Virus record (IMG/VR): IMGVR_UViG_3300022934_000262
Coordinates: 1-20,094 of that record
Direction: 5' to 3' (one strand)
DNA: 20,094 bases
Source of the DNA: a virus
In this document: piece by piece, positions 12,001 to 15,489 of the stretch
How positions within the stretch are numbered: position 1 is the first letter of the stretch
Layout of the letters: every line of letters begins with the position of its first letter
Notes under the pieces: model-generated
What the model was told of the DNA's origin: nothing
The model's database searches: none
Seen by the model: only the letters and a program-made list of their open reading frames with translations
Position numbers and translations under genes: made by a program

Positions 12001-12279
12001 ACGCCAGTGAGCACTGGTCCAAACATCCTTGGCACTGCCGCATCAACCTTTGACTCGTCCAAGTTAGACAACGAAGTTACCCGTGTCATCATCAGTGAGA
12101 ACACCCTGCAACACTACCGTGCTGACGCATCACGCCGACGCACGCACCAAGAGGGTGAAAGCAAGGAAGAACGCATGGATTACACCGTTCAGCCTCGTTT
12201 CTCGCAATCTCTTCATCCCAAAGGACATAAAGGAGATGTAACCTACAATTCAAATGACCACAGTGGTGATGCTTCGTGA
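1..12279 (+). CDS. Giant virion/tail-associated protein, 5' partial
   Basis: The frame is open from base 1 to the TGA at 12277-12279, giving at least 4092 residues. The first possible start (GTG at 94) has in-frame coding-like sequence before it, so the true start is probably upstream of the window. I do not recognise a named family. The protein is rich in Gly, Asn, His, Tyr and Thr and has no evident signal peptide, membrane segment or coiled coil. That argues against a tape-measure protein and for a beta-rich structural protein. Beta modules of about 80 residues recur near both ends (bases ~30-290, ~7670-7920, ~9140-9400, ~9760-9975). Short helical segments with an eLAxxIxxxIN flavour recur at ~1465, ~3165, ~3760 and ~5270. 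The C-terminus is charged and hydrophilic. It overlaps the next gene by 4 bases and lies directly upstream of tail hub and fibre genes. A role in the tail tip, baseplate or host recognition is inferred from context. GC content is uneven, with an AT-richer block at about 2400-4030. Confidence 0.85.
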   Translation, partial: WTFATDYTASSTTVLRITNSNKRFAHANTVGVNIRKGDKLYKQTGTGTTNIKYVGEVSAVESNEITGADTEITITANNAVAITSGDRVRIGANTVIAEDFDAVLNRSWLYPYAQGGLRNGDTVWMNMTLNNPHAVEGLFAKSRGVFNEGAVWKGFNGGQGTLADRPRDSIPLENFLIGDSCLETAQNFAQHVNKTVEMNYEAMGLDASQAPTVAYIDPYLSTDGNARVLLFDVAHDREFIAFHDLHMQVQSSAATPTLGYTRNIPHSTGTIKLDKHLVSINGGAPHYLTTQLDVANGFPSENKFLRSTQQSKFIESAYAHNTPNMGGLAYTLTDPGTRGANPFVRGKGHGHFVHTGYFHEETSNTHTVGDSTLPRVEPAVASVYYANISHSLSKIEQEGDSLIRALKQYRADQDPNLYSLKDASTLFDTPDGTRVISAFLCLKGKRNTSLSLADHEESRLQHLKHWTQMDFVRRMTLDLGEVGVKEGVTDIEAAAREMVRLINQGGAPNGRTHARRPSQQYPGESERLDLTRIGVRQDVADENKDPTSAHINADFAATGSTYDPAPFWYGDIAFDTHDRGSHMGYVRAHLGRVVEDINGNEGFSIVIHSTIPGASGRNFCVWLDNSKGQSPYQPQFLIGHGGRFRNFWAQPDEILGENMHPAPMPLNKDGRPFAPVTTLREFVTQEEPNEPFTSNHDTAARRDKTSNPNGRNLSAHLGGISHNSVNDESFETQSPSTSLVKGLRVGKRAVARINFGGLVESGVPGFSPIAGKYGLGRNGDTTFNKQYNETIRYGDTSPTTNNAYSAHINQNDIGDDKIGDTPLYGFRFTDHRGTGYGVRFIYREMDMAYANDLTKIPSSIDEEVCVFFSDKDVAQGGFTIGNHMLGAGDTTGRKIPQAGMTEPLWRGNEWRGMYAPSIGVNSQIKWDSGDDTITIQLEEPFDTATTSMENHNDILGYLGFPKERGVMQITDPFYDAGLTVKGSLGNLISYESRTQNDATGTHVFYGVKGASFAISHYLSAFGGAATAATTEVLPASSNNIIRGLISPRINMTTLVTDELMAAVTAAAINLENPNTIEGVSFNCRDMYAPDGRTYGEWGVSEDAIKIRAHSPERNARPLSKMFTASLYRDLGIAAPHLEYGEYQSLTKTATGEWSVNNGSVAVNSPYSDSDIEDNHKHLPCGYIPLTVLQIQTKARGYHTNTPTPVLVDSYNDPVPTTRWQNNLKGVRFTGKSGDHITPALDNNTVIYTKWTGSLFELANSVAALMIPAGTEDSTFTISGTNRNRLVSFGDKKVIYHGTLKQANGTPQQKPSASFPLRELKIFTEEANEAWKSEYSAGSSLTKNGLLATHNDGTWSGVRLYGSVESEPITYFKGGHDSKDHSVPLYFGGGFSGVVLDVNDGSQNDYSSFYTHPYSTGPTGTAGIQNANEISTAYALVDCNALLAFFPGTPLLDQHRGSINPPAYNQDSLLSPDIDAGTLGTLDALPDHVKDRYSAGIVRQRPVPLVMRMPHQTARYTDHKTSTPYFTTYLIYGPGQAFPFNETSTGTLGAKEPHPGYVVTTGNTWSKVPLSANLPNEITNNDGDYGPPDSDYQSRRQRFHWNTTLNWSPAQGIPNVGADSGTTYGMGQRPEHGFHYGDHFGNRNITVNSNNEPDFAKAHPYQHCAIGYYGIAMSADLTFHMDGGYHPGGSWLDNQMAFNPPMEKGDFQLSKISGNLVHPTAFRVSGVMATNVLDGLLTEGSSDFDREIIVVDGTRCQNGEELATIIGQAINENPGRGALKAMGGTFLPSMGNAQRQDRYGWVELDFDAYYNTSTSDLSTNSTSPVFVEANIGSGDKQDELEQLPASGWIRTDGGRTPSGSGGGAFAPYHSREVYLSGSTWTVRFWLAPNKISGQTALEDTQTWEDYTLGNTLTGPDVLSADKVYVWSKSGVHYYNNENASTRDHMTRVHFSGLVDALDRTRPVGAVGWAGERYSYLNSLKVGTEGYGAGLGAWHPMLGFSPYGKASSVLSTFSHLPHFNPLKYGPEASGPVNGFANDMSILTTPYTWQYDDYKPTSPSNYVYQGSDTSSFGVKPLHITDPNDVPRTLHHTQGLFSKAFLVISYEGELSLVAKHDRDGITATGDWLAVVNKTAGGTAAADAIKFAGTAQWDERMHGVDRFVAPAHGGPNIEALIMDLTLPSDDIPSAAFNFHTAIGSDDNSVYNAEPCFAKTGDLFFDLDKSPGSFFLEDASAVERNLITDYKTSTSTELDRYTYDDYWLGTTNGFKMNQRSPARNFSVEHVVWKRMDGGNLSLPAVNARGLGAVPFVTRVDSGTAYTTGEKLYGINRFSFETTNSAMFPIIQAQELAHPQIAASHPDELRNVLAIPNEEVQFEEMQVEDDTGQVHIIEGGSPFGTIVRTFNPISDRSAEGLAPATAGSGVEPNLKVRLPNPDSIPGNLLVRAGFDRLQAYQNETMGTGGMMRPLSSDSTKHLFTDETKGPRRGGTFSDHNWEHISQSNFPDPTYSGWETATGNAPLETSYELHDRTLFFHITKNGNTHSHRYPTYYTHANGITNNELTGVSFSGGTLTVDATVDQSLFTESIQDGRRFLRLYDPATDRGGVASCTGISGATFTGCVGDADFDELVKSSITSLKVVPSYYIPAGSTRFFAARRLRDHAEVSGNSPDMLHTLYATNFVDATTLCHTVYAQPKMSPLALPRMGHHFVNPTMAMLPGHLAHPAYQGVYDKHRATRSATVKAHEISLMEEQGLGDLKSDISTTLNDELYGYDTQHTLSSLTATPSGPSDIHGGAFTLMFESKIRSDGYGVLASEGQAGVVNAAGGHSIVLEAAASYTLRHHFPDPSEVGAYQIVIQPNIHKSQFIGFHQNALAGFPDGTAEELTSQQVALVVGLREADSDTGAVALVLAEATMADVRGCEVFINELIIDHDPDHGSQFTNIPPLMLYNALGVQGTESPAFVKRSLPYQPQMFARATPGMTTNIPWWSIVHKDGPDHADATGFRHLNHHRLDNYYEFLRASAGSIACQITLAGYPSLYPDLYHEVLENISLNPVCTVVSVASTTITVDDARGFPQVPYYGNKLEYTDANGVRRTHTYTERSGYDATNMNEPKQFTIVANADFTGNLTAGTKLRLTRAYDFRPAGAIFTDSKTSMVTRILPQMLQGSRDTNSLHMADAFLCLWHPNLGRPHTYYSDSASRTWLNPTSDRAGDKKPLNSMPEHFETVHYHDAAYYASLGPFAFHRKTPRPPYEIEASPAASGVAATVTSVNTVTKIITTTPRNADLSADTKIIIDGIAYTVAGDNSVTGEITVNEDITAEVRIGSTVFIDGNGSMETADYLDTAYGIPNVIANRFDPQGGQWDSADDATKVNLNHYWPCGSRGGPLVSRLDGYGYVSAAWNYPREYTFDGPVWVDDDDNGAYQVQNGVNKTSYDGISSPTRTRPFGYRIGLRQPYNKPQWALYGMRAFREAAVASNKLSIGYPHGPLVQDETETWTYAGGDGLSNGTYPNTQIGIMERQTNFSGMLGVDKAEWQVRYSDGMRVARPFGCPVRTLRNKSTVLRDWWGDAEGKDIANLDEAINYYLVDWWGNTRGEDVRRHPVRGFGIRPAWDAGDAYEYDRTNNKSPYQRLINSGDAVVNVKGLVNLVSEEVSVSSGTIPRFGGRLNDTNNNDATELVDVYMPTNAHRVGDDGHGRGLRYPTAFNEDVLTALDEPYHATGVVLSHHTAEPNMNDGYIRARNDVLQPDEVPRGISARLNIAEDGLLKPEAVVSDRVETVSGDSPHKDAVSRSAPRIGLDTENIEGVDDNLIAINTEAHSLHTDRGVGQRVIVQGGHEGGSQTLGDYDLNAIDFSGQPQGGVMRLSHTSNFNPLGGTYLAETRNFVTPIDDSGWGGIDGSNKTANPYETSTFNASSDQTNFTDKRITFMLRPVRLLDKQHIEMFRPNNNLNAVSPQFGSNYFSATAGGKYGAYAYEITGGRASSGNYIRSTNPDGNPPYAPLYVMDISSSDSTPVSTGPNILGTAASTFDSSKLDNEVTRVIISENTLQHYRADASRRRTHQEGESKEERMDYTVQPRFSQSLHPKGHKGDVTYNSNDHSGDAS
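9139..9980 (+). other. Pair of related beta-rich modules inside the giant protein
   Basis: Two stretches of the giant protein share a layout: a V-x-S-V strand pair, then T-x-I-T/I, then a G/D-x-K-(L/I) turn, a tyrosine- or threonine-rich hairpin, and a closing G-(T/S)-(K/T)-(L/V)-(R/F) strand. The first covers about 9139-9400 and the second about 9760-9975. A similar pattern is seen at 30-290, ending in G-D-R-V-R-I-G, and more loosely at 7670-7920. These resemble small beta-sandwich spacers common in tail proteins. The second copy (9780-9980) is clearly AT-richer than its surroundings, as if inserted later. The alignment was made by eye. Confidence 0.4.
10660..10764 (+). repeat. Tandem DWWG motif in the giant protein
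   Basis: Within the giant ORF the motif D-W-W-G-(D/N)-x-x-G-(K/E)-D-(I/V) occurs twice, starting at 10660 and 10729, 69 bases (23 codons) apart. The opening DNA (gactggtggggt) is identical in both copies. It may be a short structural duplication such as two strands or loops of one fold. The function is unknown. Confidence 0.6.
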
Positions 12280-12599
12280 ACCCGATGAATGACGCATGGA
12301 TGCTTCTCAAAGAAAGTAAGCGTGACCCACGCCTTGCTCGTGCAGGCGTGAGCGGGTACAACAAGCCCAAGCGCACCCCCAACCACCCCAAGAAGTCGCA
12401 CATCGTGGTGGCTCGGTCGGGTGGTAAGACCAAGACGATTCGCTTTGGTGAACAGGGTGCAAGCGTGGCTGGCAAACCAAAGGCTGGTGAATCAAAACGC
12501 ATGAAGAACAAGCGCAAGTCGTTTAAGTCCCGTCACGCTAAAAACATCGCTCGTGGGCCAATGAGTGCCGCATATTGGGCAAACAAAGTCAAGTGGTGA
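12276..12599 (+). CDS. Small basic virion-associated-type protein with AWxxLK start
   Basis: This 107-residue, strongly Lys/Arg-rich protein starts at GTG 12276, which overlaps the stop of the giant gene as GTGA. An ATG at 12285 (codon 4) is an alternative start. The N-terminus has A-W-M-L-L-K-E-S at residues 7-14, matching the A-W-x-F-L-K-A-S of the next two genes. The C-terminal half has a pattern I associate from memory with short uncharacterised proteins of phages and large viruses: R-F-G near residue 57, then a basic R-K-S-F-K-S-R-H, then Y-W-A-N-K-V-K-W at the very end. The high positive charge suggests nucleic-acid binding or a virion-internal protein. The sequence does not prove either. 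It is translationally coupled to both neighbours. Confidence 0.85.
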   Translation: MNPMNDAWMLLKESKRDPRLARAGVSGYNKPKRTPNHPKKSHIVVARSGGKTKTIRFGEQGASVAGKPKAGESKRMKNKRKSFKSRHAKNIARGPMSAAYWANKVKW

Positions 12600-13177
12600 G
12601 GTACTTGGTGTTTGAGAAGGCGTGGCGTTTTCTCAAGGCTTCACGCCAAACCGAACTTGGCGAGTTTCATCCCGATTTTCCCAGTTCGTATGGGCCAGTA
12701 ACAATGGTTAGACAACATCCTACCGAAGACTGGCTTGATGAGTTTATGGATGGCGGCATGTTAGAAGAGTATGGTGGATTTGATGAAAACATGTGGCAAC
12801 CTTATGAGAGTTTAATCACACAAGGTTTGCGCCCCCACGAAGCGAGTCTTGAAAGTCACATGTGGGAAGAGCATTTGAAAGATGAAGATGGTTACGGAGA
12901 TGCTCCACCTGTAAAGCACTTTAATTTAGACGGAAAGGGGTCATGGTTTTATCCAAGTGGTATAGGCCCCGACGAACAAACCATTATCCCTGACGAAAGA
13001 AGAAAGATAGGCGTAAGAATACCAATTAACAATTTACAAGGTCAATTTAGGAATGAAGGTGGAGGTGGAGAGCCTGCTGAGGCGTGGATTCAACAACACA
13101 TACCACCAACACGGCTTACACAAATTCCCGATAATTGGGTTGGGGAAACCAAAGATTGGGGAGAGCGTGGAGAATGA
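12596..13177 (+). CDS. Unknown protein with AWxFLKAS N-terminal tag (copy 1)
   Basis: This is a 193-residue protein. I chose GTG 12596 because it overlaps the previous stop (GTGA) and places the tag at almost the same distance from the start as in the next gene. A TTG at 12575 would also open the frame. Residues ~8-35 are the tag, containing FLKASRQTELGEFHPDF and differing from copy 2 at one residue in 28. The rest (residues ~36-193) is acidic, AT-richer and unlike copy 2, apart from Q-x-I-P-P-x-x-L-x-x-I near residue 170. A similar ending closes many ADP-ribosyltransferase-like domains, but no complete catalytic set could be identified, so this is only a suggestion. It ends in an ATGA overlap with the next gene. 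Confidence 0.8.
   Translation: MRYLVFEKAWRFLKASRQTELGEFHPDFPSSYGPVTMVRQHPTEDWLDEFMDGGMLEEYGGFDENMWQPYESLITQGLRPHEASLESHMWEEHLKDEDGYGDAPPVKHFNLDGKGSWFYPSGIGPDEQTIIPDERRKIGVRIPINNLQGQFRNEGGGGEPAEAWIQQHIPPTRLTQIPDNWVGETKDWGERGE
12617..12700 (+). repeat. N-terminal tag repeat, copy 1
   Basis: This 84-base stretch pairs with 13189-13272. The two differ at about 16 positions (roughly 81 percent DNA identity), but 27 of 28 encoded residues are the same, so nearly all changes are synonymous. That pattern indicates selection on the peptide rather than a recent DNA duplication. Flanking coding sequence is unrelated. Confidence 0.9.
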
Positions 13178-13746
13178 CCGTCTTTCACAAAGCATGGGCT
13201 TTCCTCAAGGCTTCACGGCAAACCGAGTTAGGGGAGTTCCATCCCGACTTCCCAAGTTCTTATGGGCCAGTGAGAGGCGCACGCTACACAAAAGAGCCTC
13301 GCAGAAAGCAGATTCAAAGCGAAGGTATGAAGGCTTTACCAACAAAAGGATGGGAGCATTATCACGGTGAAAGTATGCCCGAAAAAGCAGTTTGGGCGTG
13401 GATGCTCAATAACAACATTGAACCTACGACGAGCAACATGGAAAGGGTGGTAAGGATGGTACACGATATGGGTGGTGAAATATCGGCTCGTTCACCCACA
13501 AATGCGATGGATGTATGGGGAATAAGAGGGAATAGGCTTAACGATGCTTATTTGGATGAATCGTATTCTCCCGATGAGTTCGGAGAAAGGCAGATTTTCA
13601 ATTCATATGCAATACCGCAAAACATTCCACCCGAAGCACTTGTAAGAATCGGAAGAACAAGTGAGTTTCCGAGATTGAATGAGAGCCTATATCCCGAACA
13701 GCAAAAGCGTGACCAAGCGTTCATTGAGTGGAGAGAATCACAATGA
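13174..13746 (+). CDS. Unknown protein with AWxFLKAS N-terminal tag (copy 2)
   Basis: This is a 190-residue protein starting at ATG 13174, which overlaps the previous stop as ATGA. A GGAG-like stretch lies upstream. In-frame codons reach back to 13135, but that start would move the tag away from the N-terminus. Residues 6-33 are the tag, with A-W-A-F-L-K-A-S at 7-14. The remainder contains Y-H-G-E-S near residue 65, followed by a helix-like stretch ending in N-N-N-I-E-P, and later F-G-E-R-Q-I-F-N and I-P-P-E-A-L-V-R-I near residues 144-168. A Y-H-G-(T/E)-S start and an I-P-P-E-x-(L/I)-x-x-I end are features of some ADP-ribosyltransferase-like or RES-like domains. The resemblance is weak and only a hypothesis. 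It is AT-richer than the flanking tail genes and overlaps the hub gene by 4 bases. Confidence 0.85.
   Translation: MTVFHKAWAFLKASRQTELGEFHPDFPSSYGPVRGARYTKEPRRKQIQSEGMKALPTKGWEHYHGESMPEKAVWAWMLNNNIEPTTSNMERVVRMVHDMGGEISARSPTNAMDVWGIRGNRLNDAYLDESYSPDEFGERQIFNSYAIPQNIPPEALVRIGRTSEFPRLNESLYPEQQKRDQAFIEWRESQ
13189..13272 (+). repeat. N-terminal tag repeat, copy 2
   Basis: This is the partner of 12617-12700. The encoded peptide is the same except for one Arg/Ala change next to the Trp. It sits at the extreme N-terminus of its protein, as copy 1 does, and is followed by an unrelated body. Confidence 0.9.
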
Positions 13747-15155
13747 CCGTCCTTGAGAATCCGTCCGGGCGGTACAACACGGACCCCGCTGAGGTCATGA
13801 CCCATGTGCGTAAGCCCGTGTTCGTGGACAACGCCATCCATCACGGTCGCATCAGCGTGCAAAAGGCGAACAAGGCCAAAGTCACGGTGGAGAAGAAAAA
13901 CACTCGTAATTTACAAGTGATGCCCCAGCGAGATTACCGCATTCTTGAGGGCGAATCGTACATCCAGTTGACGCATAACAACACCCCCGGCCATTCCCTT
14001 CTTTCCGCTCCTTTCTTTGCTGATGATTTAATTTCCAGCACCAACGCCCCCATGCTCATTTACAACGCTGACTCCCCCGGCCAGCGGTTGTTGCCTCACA
14101 ACATTGAATCATCATCCTACGGCGTGCTTGTCAACCTACGCAACATGAAGAACAAGACATTGGACGGTATTGGCTTCACTGGTCGTAGTGTCAAACTCGG
14201 CCAGCCTGTTGATGTAGGCTTGCGTACCACCGACTTGGCTGTGCGCCTTGGTGAATCCATCAACAGCGGGGCCACCAGCGTAAACATTTCACGACCAAAG
14301 AATGTCACCGCATCTTCAGCACGCAAGCACAGCACACGCTTTGTTGGTCAAGACTTCAACAACATGAACCTCATGACAGCCCTGCGTTTCCTCGGTCGTC
14401 ACGACAGTCGCATGCTCTTGCTTGACCGCTTCGGTAACCTGTTGTATGTCCCAATCACCTTCAGCGAAGCGTCGTATTTCGTTGATAAGAACCTACGATT
14501 CGGGGGTAAAACCGATAATCCAATTGAAAACATCTCCAATCGTGTCACCGTGCAAGGCCAGCCGTTGGCTCTCAACGACTTGGTAATTGTCACCGTTGAT
14601 GATGTGGAAGGGCAAGTGGAAGAGGTGCGGGAGGACAGTGCGCCAGTTGTGGACAACACAGTGCGTACCTCCAACGCCGCTCGTCGTGTAGCACGACAGG
14701 TGCTCAAATCACGCTCGCTCATGAAAGGGTCCATCAGCAGTGCAGGTCACCTTAACCTGCTCACTTTGAGGCCCGGTATGACTGTCAAATATGACGGAAC
14801 CAACAAGGTGGTCACCGAGGTCAAGCACATGCCCATGAAGAACATGAGCGACCTCACCATGCTCAACCTTGACACGGGTATTGAGGGCATCTTGCAGGGC
14901 GTGACTGAAGGTAGCACCGTGGGTGCGAATGACACGAACCCGGCCACCTATGTGCAAGTGGTTGAGCAGAACTTGGCTTTGTTCGGTAAGGTGGAACTAC
15001 GCATCGTTTCGGTCGTTAAAGAGCGTGGGGTGTTTAATACGGCCTATCTTATCGGTGGGGTGAAGGGAACGCACAACCGGGGTAAGATTGGCAAGAACGG
15101 CCTGCCAATCGGTGTGAACAAGACAAGTGAAAGGAGGAACATCTATGCCGATTAG
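13743..15155 (+). CDS. Tail hub / baseplate hub-like protein (gp27/GpD type)
   Basis: This is a 470-residue protein starting at ATG 13743 (ATGA overlap with the previous gene). GGAGAG sits about 7 bases upstream as a ribosome binding site. The middle and C-terminal part follows the usual order of phage tail hub proteins. A D-R-F-G-N-L-L-Y strand pair lies near residue 225, followed by I-S-N-R-V-T-V-Q-G near 262 and a long helix S-N-A-A-R-R-V-A-R-Q-V-L near 310. Next come a segment with L-R-P-G-M-T-V-K-Y near 342 and V-V-T-E-V-K-H with hydrophobic strands. This resembles late control protein D/gp27-like hubs, which form the ring joining the tail tube to the tip. The match is by pattern, not search. 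Position before the small tail and fibre genes supports it. The C-terminal ~25 residues are basic and Gly/Asn-rich. Confidence 0.65.
   Translation: MTVLENPSGRYNTDPAEVMTHVRKPVFVDNAIHHGRISVQKANKAKVTVEKKNTRNLQVMPQRDYRILEGESYIQLTHNNTPGHSLLSAPFFADDLISSTNAPMLIYNADSPGQRLLPHNIESSSYGVLVNLRNMKNKTLDGIGFTGRSVKLGQPVDVGLRTTDLAVRLGESINSGATSVNISRPKNVTASSARKHSTRFVGQDFNNMNLMTALRFLGRHDSRMLLLDRFGNLLYVPITFSEASYFVDKNLRFGGKTDNPIENISNRVTVQGQPLALNDLVIVTVDDVEGQVEEVREDSAPVVDNTVRTSNAARRVARQVLKSRSLMKGSISSAGHLNLLTLRPGMTVKYDGTNKVVTEVKHMPMKNMSDLTMLNLDTGIEGILQGVTEGSTVGANDTNPATYVQVVEQNLALFGKVELRIVSVVKERGVFNTAYLIGGVKGTHNRGKIGKNGLPIGVNKTSERRNIYAD
15131..15137 (+). promoter_or_regulatory. Strong Shine-Dalgarno site
   Basis: AAGGAGG lies 7 bases before ATG 15145. 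It is the only fully canonical site in the window and fixes that start, although the frame is open back to 15127. It lies inside the end of the hub gene. Confidence 0.85.
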
Positions 15156-15489
15156 TGATTACATGCGGCGTCTTTTGCTTGACACGCTGGCAACCAACAT
15201 CAACGAGGTCATCTTGGGCTTTGACGGCACACCGGCCACCACGGACGACGGTTCAGCAGGACGCCCTGCCATCACGCTTGTACCAACCGTAACGGTTGTT
15301 GATGACACCTCCCTGCTCGTTGAGGCGAAGTTGCCCTACGACACTACCTTTGCCGACCAAATCAAAGAAGTGTACATTCAATTTCGTGACACGGATGACT
15401 TCACTCCGGTGGGTCGCTACACGATTTCTCCAATTACAAAATCAAACGCAAATGAATTGAAGATTCAAATCGCAATTGAGGTGGCATAA
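15145..15489 (+). CDS. Small tail/baseplate protein of unknown family
   Basis: This is a 114-residue protein whose start is set by a strong AAGGAGG site. It overlaps the end of the hub gene by 11 bases. The N-terminus is a short amphipathic helix (D-Y-M-R-R-L-L-L-D-T-L). The remainder alternates hydrophobic and polar residues as expected for beta strands, with Y-I-Q-F-R-D-T-D-D-F and V-G-R-Y-T-I in the second half. I do not recognise a family. Lying between hub and fibre genes and sharing a 1-base overlap (TAATG) with the fibre, it may be a fibre adaptor, wedge component or fibre assembly factor. This is a positional inference. Confidence 0.8.
   Translation: MPISDYMRRLLLDTLATNINEVILGFDGTPATTDDGSAGRPAITLVPTVTVVDDTSLLVEAKLPYDTTFADQIKEVYIQFRDTDDFTPVGRYTISPITKSNANELKIQIAIEVA
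15478..15483 (+). promoter_or_regulatory. Shine-Dalgarno-like site for the fibre gene
   Basis: GAGGTG lies 5 bases before ATG 15489, within the last codons of the preceding gene. It supports the TAATG start-stop arrangement. Confidence 0.6.

Noticed and set aside
12229-12242. AAGGAG-like site followed by ATG near 12236
   Set aside because: The ATG is followed at once by TAA, and the site is about 40 bases from the real downstream start. It is chance inside the giant gene.
1-12279. Tape-measure protein as an explanation for the giant gene
   Set aside because: Tape measures are largely helical with coiled coils and often a membrane segment. This protein is beta- and aromatic-rich with none of these visible.
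12575-12595. TTG start 7 codons upstream of the tagged gene
   Set aside because: GTG 12596 gives the GTGA overlap seen elsewhere in the operon and puts the tag at the N-terminus as in its paralogue.
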